Assembly: GCA_900767835.1 (NCBI GenBank)
Contig: CAAGAO010000026.1
Location: forward strand, 1-25,167
Direction: 5' to 3'
Source: Clostridia bacterium
GTDB lineage: Bacteria; Bacillota; Clostridia; Christensenellales; UBA1242
Length of the DNA stretch: 25,167 bases
Each line of letters begins with the position of its first letter. Within the stretch, counting starts at the first letter, position 1. A program made the translations under genes and the position numbers. Under the pieces are notes generated by a model. It did not search any database and was not told the DNA's origin. It worked only from the letters and a program-made list of their open reading frames with translations. Below are positions 15,826-24,421 of this stretch, piece by piece.

Positions 15826-16980
15826 TTATGCAACCCATGCTGTAGGGCATTTTCGGTATTTTTTAAACCAATCAGTATCTTTTAATTTAATATTATTTTT
15901 AGAGCAATTAACTTCTGTCGTTGATGATGTTGATGTAACTACAATATTACCATTTAAAGAAGTATATCCATCATTCTTGTATTTTGTACTTCCGTCCTTA
16001 TTTTTCTCACCAGTATCTTTAATTTTCCCTAATGTTGTTACATATACACTATCAGTATATTTACTTATTCTATTTATAAAGTCTTGCGTTGGAAAAGTGT
16101 TATTCATATTTTGAGTATATTCAACATTGCCCGCACAACAACATATGCAACAAATATTTGGTTGTATCTTTTCAAGCAAAACTTCGTTGGAACTTGTTTT
16201 ACTCCCATGGTGTCCTGCTTTATACAACTCGCATTTTGGCAAGTTGTTTAATTCAACCAAACTCTCCTCGCCTTCTAAATCCAAATCGCCTGTAAATAAA
16301 AAGTTTTTATCGCCATGCGTAAAAAGTGTACATACTGAGTGATTATTTTCATTGGTTTTATCTTGTATTTCATAATACTTTTGTTTTAAGATTGTCATTG
16401 TAATATCTTTTGATAATTCAAAAGTATCTGTGGCTCCGTTTATTTTATTTACACAATCAAGTGCTGTATAATGTGTTGTTCCTCGTCCCACCGCTTCCGA
16501 TAGTTCTCTTTGATAATTCTTATACATATCCTGCTTTGTTTTGCCATCTTCGGTTTGAGCAAAATCAATAATTGTGCCAATTTCATACATATCAAATATA
16601 CTCTTTGTGGCAAAGTTGGTTGCAAATCCAGCATAATGGTCTTTGTGTGCATGAGTAACAATAACATATTCCAATTTATTGCCTTTAACTTGACTATTTA
16701 TGTATGCTGTTATTGTCGGTATTGAAGTATAATTAGAACCAGCATCAATTAATATGTCGGTATCACCTGCTTTAATATATGTGCAATCGCCAGTATTCTC
16801 ATTCCCTAGTTCTAAAAAATGAAAAGATATTTCCCCTAAAGTATAGACTTTAATTTTTGAAATCTCACTACTCGTTTTATAGAAAAATAAACCACCTAAA
16901 CCTAGAGCAAAACCAAATAAAGTTATCGCTAGGCAAAGCAAAAATGAGATAAATTTACCATAATACATCTTTTTAGTCAT
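15826..16980 (-). CDS. Membrane-anchored extracellular metallo-beta-lactamase-fold hydrolase (ComEC/Rec2 C-terminal type)
   Basis: 384 residues. One N-terminal helix (about 11-34) anchors or exports the protein, and the rest should be outside. The MBL metal site is intact: HAHKDH (110-115), GDLD with D232, and KAGHHGSKTSS with H257. NNHS (212-215) and KAGHHGS are hallmarks of the ComEC/Rec2 MBL domain, thought to be a nuclease in DNA uptake. No competence channel is attached. The strand that follows carries five Cys in six residues (CCICCC, 277-282). AAGGAGG lies inside the end of the upstream gene, one base away, so the pair is coupled. Likely a phosphodiesterase or nuclease acting at the surface; inferred, not shown. 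Confidence 0.85.
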   Translation of the reverse strand: MTKKMYYGKFISFLLCLAITLFGFALGLGGLFFYKTSSEISKIKVYTLGEISFHFLELGNENTGDCTYIKAGDTDILIDAGSNYTSIPTITAYINSQVKGNKLEYVIVTHAHKDHYAGFATNFATKSIFDMYEIGTIIDFAQTEDGKTKQDMYKNYQRELSEAVGRGTTHYTALDCVNKINGATDTFELSKDITMTILKQKYYEIQDKTNENNHSVCTLFTHGDKNFLFTGDLDLEGEESLVELNNLPKCELYKAGHHGSKTSSNEVLLEKIQPNICCICCCAGNVEYTQNMNNTFPTQDFINRISKYTDSVYVTTLGKIKDTGEKNKDGSTKYKNDGYTSLNGNIVVTSTSSTTEVNCSKNNIKLKDTDWFKKYRKCPTAWVA

Positions 16981-16981
16981 A

Positions 16982-17401
16982 TTATGCCTCCTTCACTGTA
17001 ATCTTTTTGTATAAAGTATAATTTTTGAATCTGAAATTATTAACTGTATATTTTAACACATATTCATCTGCAACATTAGTATTGACTGTGCCAGTAATAA
17101 TGACCTCATTTGATATGTCTTTCCCAAAAGCAATAATTTTTACACCCTGTTCTATGTATTCATCACCAACACTTAATGTAATCTCAGTTCCACCTATTAA
17201 TGTAAAAGCATCATCTTTTGTTAAATAGTATGTAGTAAAAACCCCACCAAACACTGCTAAAACAAATAGAAATACACATATTATTTTTGTTGTTGTGGTA
17301 AATTTTGATAATTTTTTATTTACTTTTTTGGCGGTTATATTTGATTTATTGCTTGTCTTTTTTGAATAATTTTTACTTTTATTATTCTGTTTACTTGCCA
17401 T
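16982..17401 (-). CDS. Membrane-anchored Ig-like (DUF5011-type) protein
   Basis: 139 residues. A strongly basic, Asn/Ser/Lys-rich cytoplasmic N-terminus (about 35 residues) and one helix (about 40-60, IICVFLFVLAVFGGVF) lead into a single small beta domain outside. This reads GGTEITLSVGDEYIEQGVKI ... GTVNTNVADEYVLKYTV, the pattern of bacterial Ig-like/DUF5011 domains. Such domains usually help surface proteins bind or fold. An AAAGGAGA site precedes the ATG. It sits between thymidine kinase (34 nt upstream) and the MBL enzyme (1 nt downstream) and is probably a partner or docking unit for the latter (inference). Confidence 0.78.
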   Translation of the reverse strand: MASKQNNKSKNYSKKTSNKSNITAKKVNKKLSKFTTTTKIICVFLFVLAVFGGVFTTYYLTKDDAFTLIGGTEITLSVGDEYIEQGVKIIAFGKDISNEVIITGTVNTNVADEYVLKYTVNNFRFKNYTLYKKITVKEA

Positions 17402-17435
17402 ATTTTTTCTCCTTTAAACATTAAATATTTACATT

Positions 17436-18035
17436 TTAGTTACTTTTATTGGCTTTTTCAACCATTTTAATATAACAACCATAGCACATAGGCTCATATG
17501 TTACATTGTTTTCATTTTCTATTGCAATAGAATCACCATTTGTACACAACATTCCATTTACAAACCTTGCATTAACTTGTGCCTTTTTACCGCATTTACA
17601 CACGCTTTTTAGTTCTTGTAAACTATCTGCAAGTTCAACTAACCGTTTAGAGCCTTCAAAAAGTTGCGTTTGAAAGTTTGTTAAAAGTCCATAACACATA
17701 ACAATATTTGACAGTGAAATTTGTTTTAACTGCTCCACTTGTCTTGCCGTTGCAAACTGGCACTCATCTACAATTATAATATCGTATTTTTGTTTTTTGC
17801 ACTCTCTTTTAAATATGTCTATTAAATTATCTTCGCTAGAAAATCCTATGCAAGGACTTTCTAGTCCTATTCTTGAATGCACAATAATTTTATTATTTTT
17901 TACATTTCTTGTATCTATTAACGATTTTAATAACAAAACCTTAAAGCCTTGTTGTTCAAAATTAAACTTACACATAAGAGCATTCGCTGTTTTACTACAA
18001 CCCATCACTCCGTATCTAAAATATAATTTACTCAT
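17436..18035 (-). CDS. tdk: Thymidine kinase
   Basis: 199 residues, the normal length for the TK1-like bacterial family. It phosphorylates thymidine with ATP in pyrimidine salvage. The P-loop reads GVMGCSKT (residues 9-16), with Ser in place of the usual Gly before Lys, a variant I believe common in clostridial enzymes. The catalytic Glu is E91 (VDECQFA), followed by the lasso segment with FVNG. Two zinc pairs are visible (CKCG and CYGC). The start ATG follows AGAGGA. The first gene before the Ig-like and MBL-fold surface genes, on the same strand with a 34-nt gap. Confidence 0.95.
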   Translation of the reverse strand: MSKLYFRYGVMGCSKTANALMCKFNFEQQGFKVLLLKSLIDTRNVKNNKIIVHSRIGLESPCIGFSSEDNLIDIFKRECKKQKYDIIIVDECQFATARQVEQLKQISLSNIVMCYGLLTNFQTQLFEGSKRLVELADSLQELKSVCKCGKKAQVNARFVNGMLCTNGDSIAIENENNVTYEPMCYGCYIKMVEKANKSN

Positions 18036-18133
18036 TGTTTATCCTCTTTGTATTTATAATAAATTTTTATTATTTTTGCTAATTTACTCTTAAAAACAAT
18101 ATCAAATACAAAAAACAATATTTGGTATTATTA

Positions 18134-19963
18134 TTAATTTTCAACAATATCATTATTCAGTCTTTCATATACGCGTTTTGCAAGTTCAGAATCTATGCCT
18201 TTTACAAGTTGCAACTCAGATATGCTTGCTGATTTCATTTTTTCTAGCGTACCATATTGTGCGTACAAAGCACGCATTTTTGCCTTGCCTATACCTTTTA
18301 TATCTAAAAGTGGGTCGTGATATTCCGTTTTATTACGCAATGACCTATGGAAAGTGATTGCAAAACGGTGTGCCTCGTCACGAATGCGCTGAAGCAGTTT
18401 CAATTCTTCGCTCGAACGTTTTAACATTAACGGAACTGGATTGTTTGGTCTATATACCTCTTCAAACCTTTTAGCCAAACTTATAATAGTTATATTTTTA
18501 TGTTTAGAATTCTGCAAAACTTCATAAGTCGCGGAGAGTTGTCCTTTGCCACCATCAATAATTAAAAGGTCTGGTTCTTCGGAAAAACTTTCGTCTTCTT
18601 GCTTGTCTAACTCATTTAATCTACGCGTTAAAGTTTCTTGTAAACTTGCAAAATCGTTAGGTCCTTCAACTGTTTTTATTTTAAATTTGCGATACATTTT
18701 TTTTGCCGGCTCGCCATTTATAAATACAACCATACTTGCAACTTTGTTTGTTCCACTAATATTTGATATATCGTAACATTCCATTCTTTTTGGAAACTTT
18801 TGCATATTTATTGTCTGTTTTAGGTTAATTAATGCTCCAAGTGTGCGTTTAAACTTAAGTTTATCTTCTCTTACACGTTTAAATAAATGTTCCTGTGCAT
18901 TTTCTTTTGCCATTTTGATTATATCGTTTTTAATGGCAATTTTAGGCGTAATTATGCTTATTTTTTTGGCTTTTAGGGCTTGAAGATAGTCTATAAACTC
19001 CTGACTATCGTCCATTTCTTCACTTACCAAAATCTCATCTGGCAGTGGTTTATTTTTATAATAAGCAATGATAAAATCTTGCAAAGTGTCCTTATTTGTT
19101 AAATTAGCATCATAAAGCGAAAAATCTTGTGCACCTAAAATTTTACCCGAACGCAAAGTTAGTACACATACCGCTCCTGCCTCTCCATCAGTCACATACG
19201 CAAAAGCATCTAGGCTTAAATCTTTTGGAATGTTTGCAACAACTTTTTCTTTTAGTTTTTTGATTATCTTTAAATCATCTCGCATTTCCAACGCTTTTTC
19301 AAAATTTTCTACACTTGCATAATTTTCCATTTTTTGTTTTATTATGTTCTCTATTTGCTGGTCATTGCCTTTTAAAAAATCTATTGCTTCATCTACAATT
19401 TTTCTATAATCTTCTTTTGATATATATTTCATACATGGTGCTTTACAAAGACCTATAGAATAATTTAAACAAGCACGCGTGCGTTTTTTGCCTATTTTTT
19501 CTTTGCATTTTCTTACAGGAAAAGCTAGGTTTAGTAAATTTAGAACATCTTTTGCTGAAACTCCACTTATATATGGACCAAAATATTTTGCACCATCATT
19601 TTTGAGTTTTCTAGTTATTTCGAAACGCGGATAATCTTCTTTTAAGTTAATTTTTATATATGCAAATGTTTTTGAATCTTTTAAAAGTATATTATAAAAA
19701 GGTTGATATTTTTTTATTAAGTTGTTTTCTAGGGCAAAAGCATCTTGCTCGGAAAGTGTAATAAAATATTCAAAATCGGCAATATGGTCAACCATTGCTT
19801 GTACTTTAGGTTGTTTTTGAGTGTTATGAAAGTACTGACTCACTCTATTTTTTAAATTTTTAGCTTTACCAACATAAATAACAGTGCCGTCAGAATTTTT
19901 CATAATATAGACGCCACTGTTTTCGGTTATTAAGTTAAGTTTTTCTTGAATAACACTATTCAT
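18134..19963 (-). CDS. uvrC: Excinuclease ABC subunit C
   Basis: 609 residues, full length. The GIY-YIG nuclease domain is N-terminal (SGVYIM at 16-21, YVGKAKNLKNR about 30-40). A cysteine group CKEK..RACLNYSIGLCKAPC (about 152-178), the UVR domain that binds UvrB (about 200-235), the RNase H-like second nuclease (YDISNISG about 394; IIDGGKGQL about 474) and a C-terminal tandem helix-hairpin-helix (IKGIGKAKMRALYAQYG) follow. UvrC cuts on both sides of a lesion in nucleotide excision repair. The ATG at 19963 overlaps the 3' end of the phosphohexomutase gene by 8 nt. Last gene of the cca operon; uvrA and uvrB are not in the window. Confidence 0.97.
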   Translation of the reverse strand: MNSVIQEKLNLITENSGVYIMKNSDGTVIYVGKAKNLKNRVSQYFHNTQKQPKVQAMVDHIADFEYFITLSEQDAFALENNLIKKYQPFYNILLKDSKTFAYIKINLKEDYPRFEITRKLKNDGAKYFGPYISGVSAKDVLNLLNLAFPVRKCKEKIGKKRTRACLNYSIGLCKAPCMKYISKEDYRKIVDEAIDFLKGNDQQIENIIKQKMENYASVENFEKALEMRDDLKIIKKLKEKVVANIPKDLSLDAFAYVTDGEAGAVCVLTLRSGKILGAQDFSLYDANLTNKDTLQDFIIAYYKNKPLPDEILVSEEMDDSQEFIDYLQALKAKKISIITPKIAIKNDIIKMAKENAQEHLFKRVREDKLKFKRTLGALINLKQTINMQKFPKRMECYDISNISGTNKVASMVVFINGEPAKKMYRKFKIKTVEGPNDFASLQETLTRRLNELDKQEDESFSEEPDLLIIDGGKGQLSATYEVLQNSKHKNITIISLAKRFEEVYRPNNPVPLMLKRSSEELKLLQRIRDEAHRFAITFHRSLRNKTEYHDPLLDIKGIGKAKMRALYAQYGTLEKMKSASISELQLVKGIDSELAKRVYERLNNDIVEN

Positions 19964-21596
19964 TAATATTAAATATTTCCTTCTTTATTGCATCTAAAAC
20001 ATTTGATGCAAGTTTTTTGCTTTGGTCTAAAGTTTTGCCTTTTGCATGGATATAGAATTTAAGTTTTGGTTCGGTACCGCTTGGACGGATAATAAATGAA
20101 AAATCATCAGTATAATACTCAATAAAGTTTGATTTTTCTAGTCCTGTTTTATCGTTTAAATAGTCTATTGTTTTAGTAATTTTCTTTTTTAATAATTTAG
20201 TCAAACCGTCTAGTCTTAGATTATTTACTGCCTCATTCATTCTCTCCAATGCATTGTCGCCATCAAAACTTATACTTGAATTTAATGAAAATATGTTGCC
20301 ATATTTAGCATATATTTCATTTAAATATTCTTCTAGTGAGCTTCCTTTTTGTTTTAAATAACTTGCAAGTTCGCATAGCTTAAGTAGTGCAAATATGCCA
20401 TCTTTATCATAAAAATTATCTTTAACAATATAGCCACAACTTTCTTCATAAGCAAGGATAAAACCATCTTTGCCATACTTGTCTTCTAGGGCTAGTTTCG
20501 CCTTGCCTATATTTTTAAAACCTGTTAACGATTTTTGATATTTTATACCAAATGAATCACACATTTTAAAAAACATCGGAGATGAAACAACTGTTGAAAC
20601 TGCATATAAATTCTTTTCTCTTGAGCGATTTTCGTATATATAATTTAAGAGCAAAAAGCCTACTTCATTTCCAGTTAAAAGTTTATAACCTTTTGTACTT
20701 TTAATCATTGCACCTAGACGGTCACCGTCTGGGTCAGTTGCCACAATTATATCAGCATCAAAATCTTCGGTACATTTTAAAGCACATTTATATGCTTCAA
20801 CAAATTCTGGGTTTGGATAAGGACAAGTTGTAAAATTGCCGTTTGGAAACTTTTGTCTAAATGGCGATTTAACATTTTTAAAGCCTGATTTTTTTAATTC
20901 TTTTCTTACATATTTATATGCTGTACCATTTAATGGGGTATATATTATATTCAGTTCTTTATTGAGTTTATTTTTATAAAATTCACCTAAAAACTCTTTT
21001 TTTACCTCATTTTTAACATAAATTATGTTTTTTGTTTGTTTTGATTGATATTTTAAATAATTATTAAACAAATCAACCTCATTTAATTTTGCGTATAAAT
21101 TGCCCAATGTCTTTTCCGCTTCTCCTGATATTTGTATACAATTTGCGCCACTCACTTTTATGCCATTATATATTTTATTATTGTGACTAGCAGTTATCAT
21201 TATACCCATATCGGACTTTGTGTAACCAATAGCAAAGTTTAAAACTGGGGTTGGTACAAAGTTTTTAAAAAGATTAACTTTTATGCCATTATATGCAAGT
21301 ATTCTTGCAAAAACACGTGAATATGTTTTTGAGTTATGACGAGTATCGAAACCAATAACAATGCTATTAAGTTTGTTTTTTATATAGTACTCAACAATTG
21401 CATTTGCGAGTTTACATACATTGACTTCATTTAATCTATTTGTACCTATTCCCATAATACCGCGAAGTCCTGCAGTACCAAAACTAAGTGAACCACCAAA
21501 AGCAGAATTAATTTCATCATCTTTCATTAAAGATAGTTTTTCAATTATTGTTTTATCTTCAATTTTTAGCCAATTATTATATAGTTTATTCATCAT
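19956..21596 (-). CDS. Phosphoglucomutase/phosphomannomutase (PgcA-type alpha-phosphohexomutase)
   Basis: 546 residues from the ATG at 21596, which has GGAGG six bases upstream inside the end of rmuC. The frame is open to an earlier ATG at 21647, but that would overlap rmuC by over 60 nt with no ribosome site. The catalytic phosphoserine is S137 (ITASHN), the metal loop is DPDGDR, the sugar loop is EESCGYIV and the phosphate loop RPSGTEPK. The N-terminal FGTAGLRGIMGIGTNRLN is typical of the long PGM2/PgcA group. It interconverts glucose-1- and glucose-6-phosphate for cell-wall and glycolipid precursors; activity on mannose or pentose phosphates cannot be excluded. Overlaps both neighbours (11 nt and 8 nt). 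Confidence 0.93.
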   Translation of the reverse strand: MMNKLYNNWLKIEDKTIIEKLSLMKDDEINSAFGGSLSFGTAGLRGIMGIGTNRLNEVNVCKLANAIVEYYIKNKLNSIVIGFDTRHNSKTYSRVFARILAYNGIKVNLFKNFVPTPVLNFAIGYTKSDMGIMITASHNNKIYNGIKVSGANCIQISGEAEKTLGNLYAKLNEVDLFNNYLKYQSKQTKNIIYVKNEVKKEFLGEFYKNKLNKELNIIYTPLNGTAYKYVRKELKKSGFKNVKSPFRQKFPNGNFTTCPYPNPEFVEAYKCALKCTEDFDADIIVATDPDGDRLGAMIKSTKGYKLLTGNEVGFLLLNYIYENRSREKNLYAVSTVVSSPMFFKMCDSFGIKYQKSLTGFKNIGKAKLALEDKYGKDGFILAYEESCGYIVKDNFYDKDGIFALLKLCELASYLKQKGSSLEEYLNEIYAKYGNIFSLNSSISFDGDNALERMNEAVNNLRLDGLTKLLKKKITKTIDYLNDKTGLEKSNFIEYYTDDFSFIIRPSGTEPKLKFYIHAKGKTLDQSKKLASNVLDAIKKEIFNINE

Positions 21597-22896
21597 CACT
21601 ATCCTCCAACAAATCTTGTGTATTTTGAGAGTTTTCATCATCACCAAACTCTAAAATATCTTGTGCATTTTCTATGGATATATTTTTTAACTTTCTTTCA
21701 ATTGTTCTAGATTTTTTTGTAGCAAACTCTATAGTATTGCTTGCTTCTACTAATTTTTTTTGAGTTTTTGCTAGAAGGTCAACAAACTTCCCAAACTCTT
21801 GTTTTACCGCGCCTAATAAATTCCAAATTTCGCTTGAACGTTTTTCTATTGTTAGTGTCCTAAATCCCATTTGTAAACTATTTAAAAGTGATGCAAGAGT
21901 TGTTGGTCCACAAACATTTATTTTGTAATCTCTTTGCAAACTCTCTGCTAGTCCTGGTCTGCGTAATACTTCTGCATATAAGCCTTCTATAGACAAATAC
22001 ATAACAGCAAAATCCGTTGTCCTTGGCACATCTATATACTTTTCCTTTATCGACTTTGCTTCATCTTTAACGCGTTTTTCTAAGGCTTTTAAGCAAGCAT
22101 CAATTTCTGTTTGGTCGCCTTTTTCACTAGCATCAACAAGTCTTTGATAATCTTCTATTGGAAATTTTGCATCTATTGGTAAAAGGACTTCTTCATTAGT
22201 TTTCCCCGGGAGTTTTATGACATAGTCAACTCTTTCTTGCGAGCCTTTTTTTATTACAACTTGACTATCATACTGCTCTGGTGTCATCATTTGTTCTAAA
22301 AGATTACCTAGTTGAACTTCACCCCAAATGCCACGCGTTTTAACATTTGTTAAAACTTTTTTTAAATCTCCAACGCCACTTGCTAGGTTTTTCATTTCTC
22401 CCAAACCCTCGTATACGCTTTGAAGTCTATCGTTTATAACTTTAAAAGACTCAGTTAATCTGCGTTCTAGGCTCACATTTAGTTTTTCGTCTACAGTTTG
22501 ACGCATTTGTTCAAGTTTTTTCTCGTTGTCATTTTGCAAGCGTTCTAATCCATTTTGAATCATCATTATTGCATTTTTCATACTATCTGATGTATTTTCT
22601 AGCATTTTGTTAAGTCTTGACATTATATCATTTAATTGTTGCGAATGAAGTGTTGAGTTTTGTCCTACAGCATTTATAACTGTGTTGTTATTTTGCGACA
22701 TTGTTTGAACCATCAAATCATTTACCGTTTTGTTTAATTTATTTTGTTCATTAAAACACATTTGGATATATTCTCTAAGTTCACAATAATCTTTGACTGT
22801 CATTGTAGATGTTTTATTTTTTCTCGTCAATAATATGACTAATGTTGCCAGTAGTATTACAGACAAACAAATACTAATTATTTCTAAAACTAACAA
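21586..22896 (-). CDS. rmuC: RmuC family DNA recombination/repair protein
   Basis: 436 residues. A membrane helix at the N-terminus (LEIISICLSVILLATLVILLTR), a long coiled coil (about 35-170) and then the RmuC core with RGIWGEVQLGNLLEQ (about 187) and a PD-(D/E)XK-like RVDYVIKLPG ... LPIDAKFP (about 227-245) are visible. RmuC limits inversions and rearrangements and is thought to be a nuclease; its exact substrate is not settled. The start is a TTG at 22896, behind GAGG and overlapping the end of cca by 23 nt. No ATG lies near enough to replace it without cutting into the membrane helix. The acidic tail (EDSDDE) overlaps the next gene. Confidence 0.9.
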   Translation of the reverse strand: MLVLEIISICLSVILLATLVILLTRKNKTSTMTVKDYCELREYIQMCFNEQNKLNKTVNDLMVQTMSQNNNTVINAVGQNSTLHSQQLNDIMSRLNKMLENTSDSMKNAIMMIQNGLERLQNDNEKKLEQMRQTVDEKLNVSLERRLTESFKVINDRLQSVYEGLGEMKNLASGVGDLKKVLTNVKTRGIWGEVQLGNLLEQMMTPEQYDSQVVIKKGSQERVDYVIKLPGKTNEEVLLPIDAKFPIEDYQRLVDASEKGDQTEIDACLKALEKRVKDEAKSIKEKYIDVPRTTDFAVMYLSIEGLYAEVLRRPGLAESLQRDYKINVCGPTTLASLLNSLQMGFRTLTIEKRSSEIWNLLGAVKQEFGKFVDLLAKTQKKLVEASNTIEFATKKSRTIERKLKNISIENAQDILEFGDDENSQNTQDLLEDSDDE

Positions 22897-24136
22897 TTTT
22901 TTTTACCTCACTTAATAATGCAGATTTTTCGTTTGATATTTCATTTTCAAAAACAGAATCTAAAAGTTGTTTCAAAATATTGCTGTATTGTCTTTCATCT
23001 AGTTTTGGGAATGCTTTTTTTATATCATTTCCGTCTATGCTTAAATCTTTAATTCTTACTGGTATTTTTTGGTTTAGCAAATATCTATAAAAGAAATTGT
23101 ATTTTTCATATAGGTTTTTATTGGTATATTTTAAATATTCTCTAATTGTACTAAAACTGTCAAAATGTTTAAAGAAATACTCTTTATTATTTCTTCTATT
23201 TAACGCATCAAAGTAACCACAAACCACTTTGATATATTCTTCACTTGCTTTGCCCATACACAAACCTTTTGCTCCTAAAAGGTCTTTTAAATAATATTCG
23301 ACACAATCTGGATTAACCGCGTTAACAATATCTATTAAAAGAGCAATAAATCTATCTTCGTGTTTAATTTTTTTAATCATAGTTAGTTTTACTTTATCAC
23401 AAGGAACAAAAAATAATGGGAAAAGACGCAAATCATTAAACATATTTAACGCTTTTATGTGTGCCTTTGGCTTGCTTATGGAATATTTTTGGTCGGCATA
23501 AAGTATCATTTTTAGTTCGTTAAGTTTGCGTTGTCCCGAAATATCTTTAAGTCTATATGTCATACTTTTTGCTGTAGCATATGTCTCTTTTTGAATCTTA
23601 AAATTTAATTCCGCAGACTGACGAACCATACGCAAGATTCTAAGTCCGTCATTTTCAAAAACATAACTTGGTGTTTCAACACATTTTATTAGATGTTTAG
23701 ATATATCATAAGAACCAGAATATATATCAACATATCTTCTATGAGTCAAATTATAATATACACAGTTACAGGTAAAATCTCTACGTTTTGCGTCTTCACG
23801 AATATCACTCACAAATTCAGCAGATTCTGGTTGATGTTTTCCAGAATCATCATATGTCTCTTTTCTAAAAGTTGTATGTTCATATTCTTCATCACCTATT
23901 TTTATTAAAACTGTACCAAGTTTTTTACTTTTATCTATCACTTTAAAATCGGAATATTTAAGTATTTGTTTTAACTCGTCAGGCGAAATTTCACTTGCTA
24001 AATCAACATCAGTTTCACAAAAACCCATAATGGCATTGCGAACATAACCACCAACCAAAAAAATATCAGCCCTACTCTTTAATTTTAATGCTAATTTCTC
24101 TAAATTTTCACTAACCACAATTCTCTTTTCGTTCAT
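22874..24136 (-). CDS. cca: CCA-adding enzyme (tRNA nucleotidyltransferase, class II)
   Basis: 420 residues from the ATG at 24136. The nucleotidyltransferase core is N-terminal: GGYVRNAIMG (29-38), the metal-binding D43 and D45 (TDVDLASE), then the flexible loop region HTTFRKETYDD, RRDFTCN and DGLRILRMVRQSAEL. The C-terminal helical half binds tRNA. It adds or repairs the 3' CCA end; both tRNA genes here already encode CCA, so repair would be its main task for them. An upstream ATG (24163) in frame has no ribosome site and lies inside the promoter. No Shine-Dalgarno precedes 24136 either, and the -10 ends 7 nt upstream, so the mRNA looks leaderless. First gene of the operon. Confidence 0.93.
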   Translation of the reverse strand: MNEKRIVVSENLEKLALKLKSRADIFLVGGYVRNAIMGFCETDVDLASEISPDELKQILKYSDFKVIDKSKKLGTVLIKIGDEEYEHTTFRKETYDDSGKHQPESAEFVSDIREDAKRRDFTCNCVYYNLTHRRYVDIYSGSYDISKHLIKCVETPSYVFENDGLRILRMVRQSAELNFKIQKETYATAKSMTYRLKDISGQRKLNELKMILYADQKYSISKPKAHIKALNMFNDLRLFPLFFVPCDKVKLTMIKKIKHEDRFIALLIDIVNAVNPDCVEYYLKDLLGAKGLCMGKASEEYIKVVCGYFDALNRRNNKEYFFKHFDSFSTIREYLKYTNKNLYEKYNFFYRYLLNQKIPVRIKDLSIDGNDIKKAFPKLDERQYSNILKQLLDSVFENEISNEKSALLSEVKKIVSFRNN

Positions 24137-24143
24137 ATAAAAT

Positions 24144-24172
24144 AGTATAACACACAAAAACATTTACTGCAA
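24144..24172 (-). promoter_or_regulatory. Promoter of the cca operon, probably giving a leaderless mRNA
   Basis: On the minus strand TTGCAG (24172-24167), 17 bp, TATACT (24149-24144), then seven bases to the ATG at 24136. The predicted transcription start falls on the start codon. Confidence 0.6.
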
Positions 24173-24180
24173 GAAAAATA

Positions 24181-24212
24181 AAAGTAGAGCCTTTAATAAA
24201 AAGCCCTACTTT
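24181..24212 (-). terminator. Terminator of the ABC-2 permease remnant
   Basis: AAAGTAGAGC (24181-24190) pairs with GCCCTACTTT (24203-24212) with one mismatch. On the minus strand a T-rich tail (TTTTATTTTT) follows. The old 3' end of the gene is therefore intact. Confidence 0.7.
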
Positions 24213-24223
24213 GGCAAACAAAA

Positions 24224-24421
24224 TTATGTTCCGGTTCCTAGGTATTTTTTTATGCTGTAATTAAAAAATAATATGCATTGGATAAAGAATAACATTCCTA
24301 AAAGTGCAGAAATTCCACATAACCACATTGGTACACCACCTTTACCAATTATAAAGAACAACGGCAAGTAATTAAAGCACGCTATTGGAATAATAAAGGT
24401 AAATATTCTTTGAACGATGCG
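24224..24421 (-). pseudogene. 3' remnant of an ABC-2 type (PF06182-like) transporter permease
   Basis: Sixty-five codons end at a normal TAA with a terminator behind. They read RIVQRIFTFIIPIACFNYLP, then a glycine-rich turn, and end YSIKKYLGTGT, the C-terminal helices and tail seen in the ABC-2 membrane family of COG3694/PF06182 (about 260 residues when whole). A stop (24422-24424) lies directly in front of the first of these codons, and no start codon or ribosome site exists, so about 195 N-terminal residues and the ATPase gene are gone. Sequence to the right is unrelated. Identification rests on the helix pattern and the tail, seen by eye. Confidence 0.7.

Noticed and set aside
21597..21647. 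Longer N-terminus for the phosphohexomutase
   Set aside because: It would overlap rmuC by more than 60 nt without a ribosome site, whereas the ATG at 21596 has GGAGG at ideal spacing.
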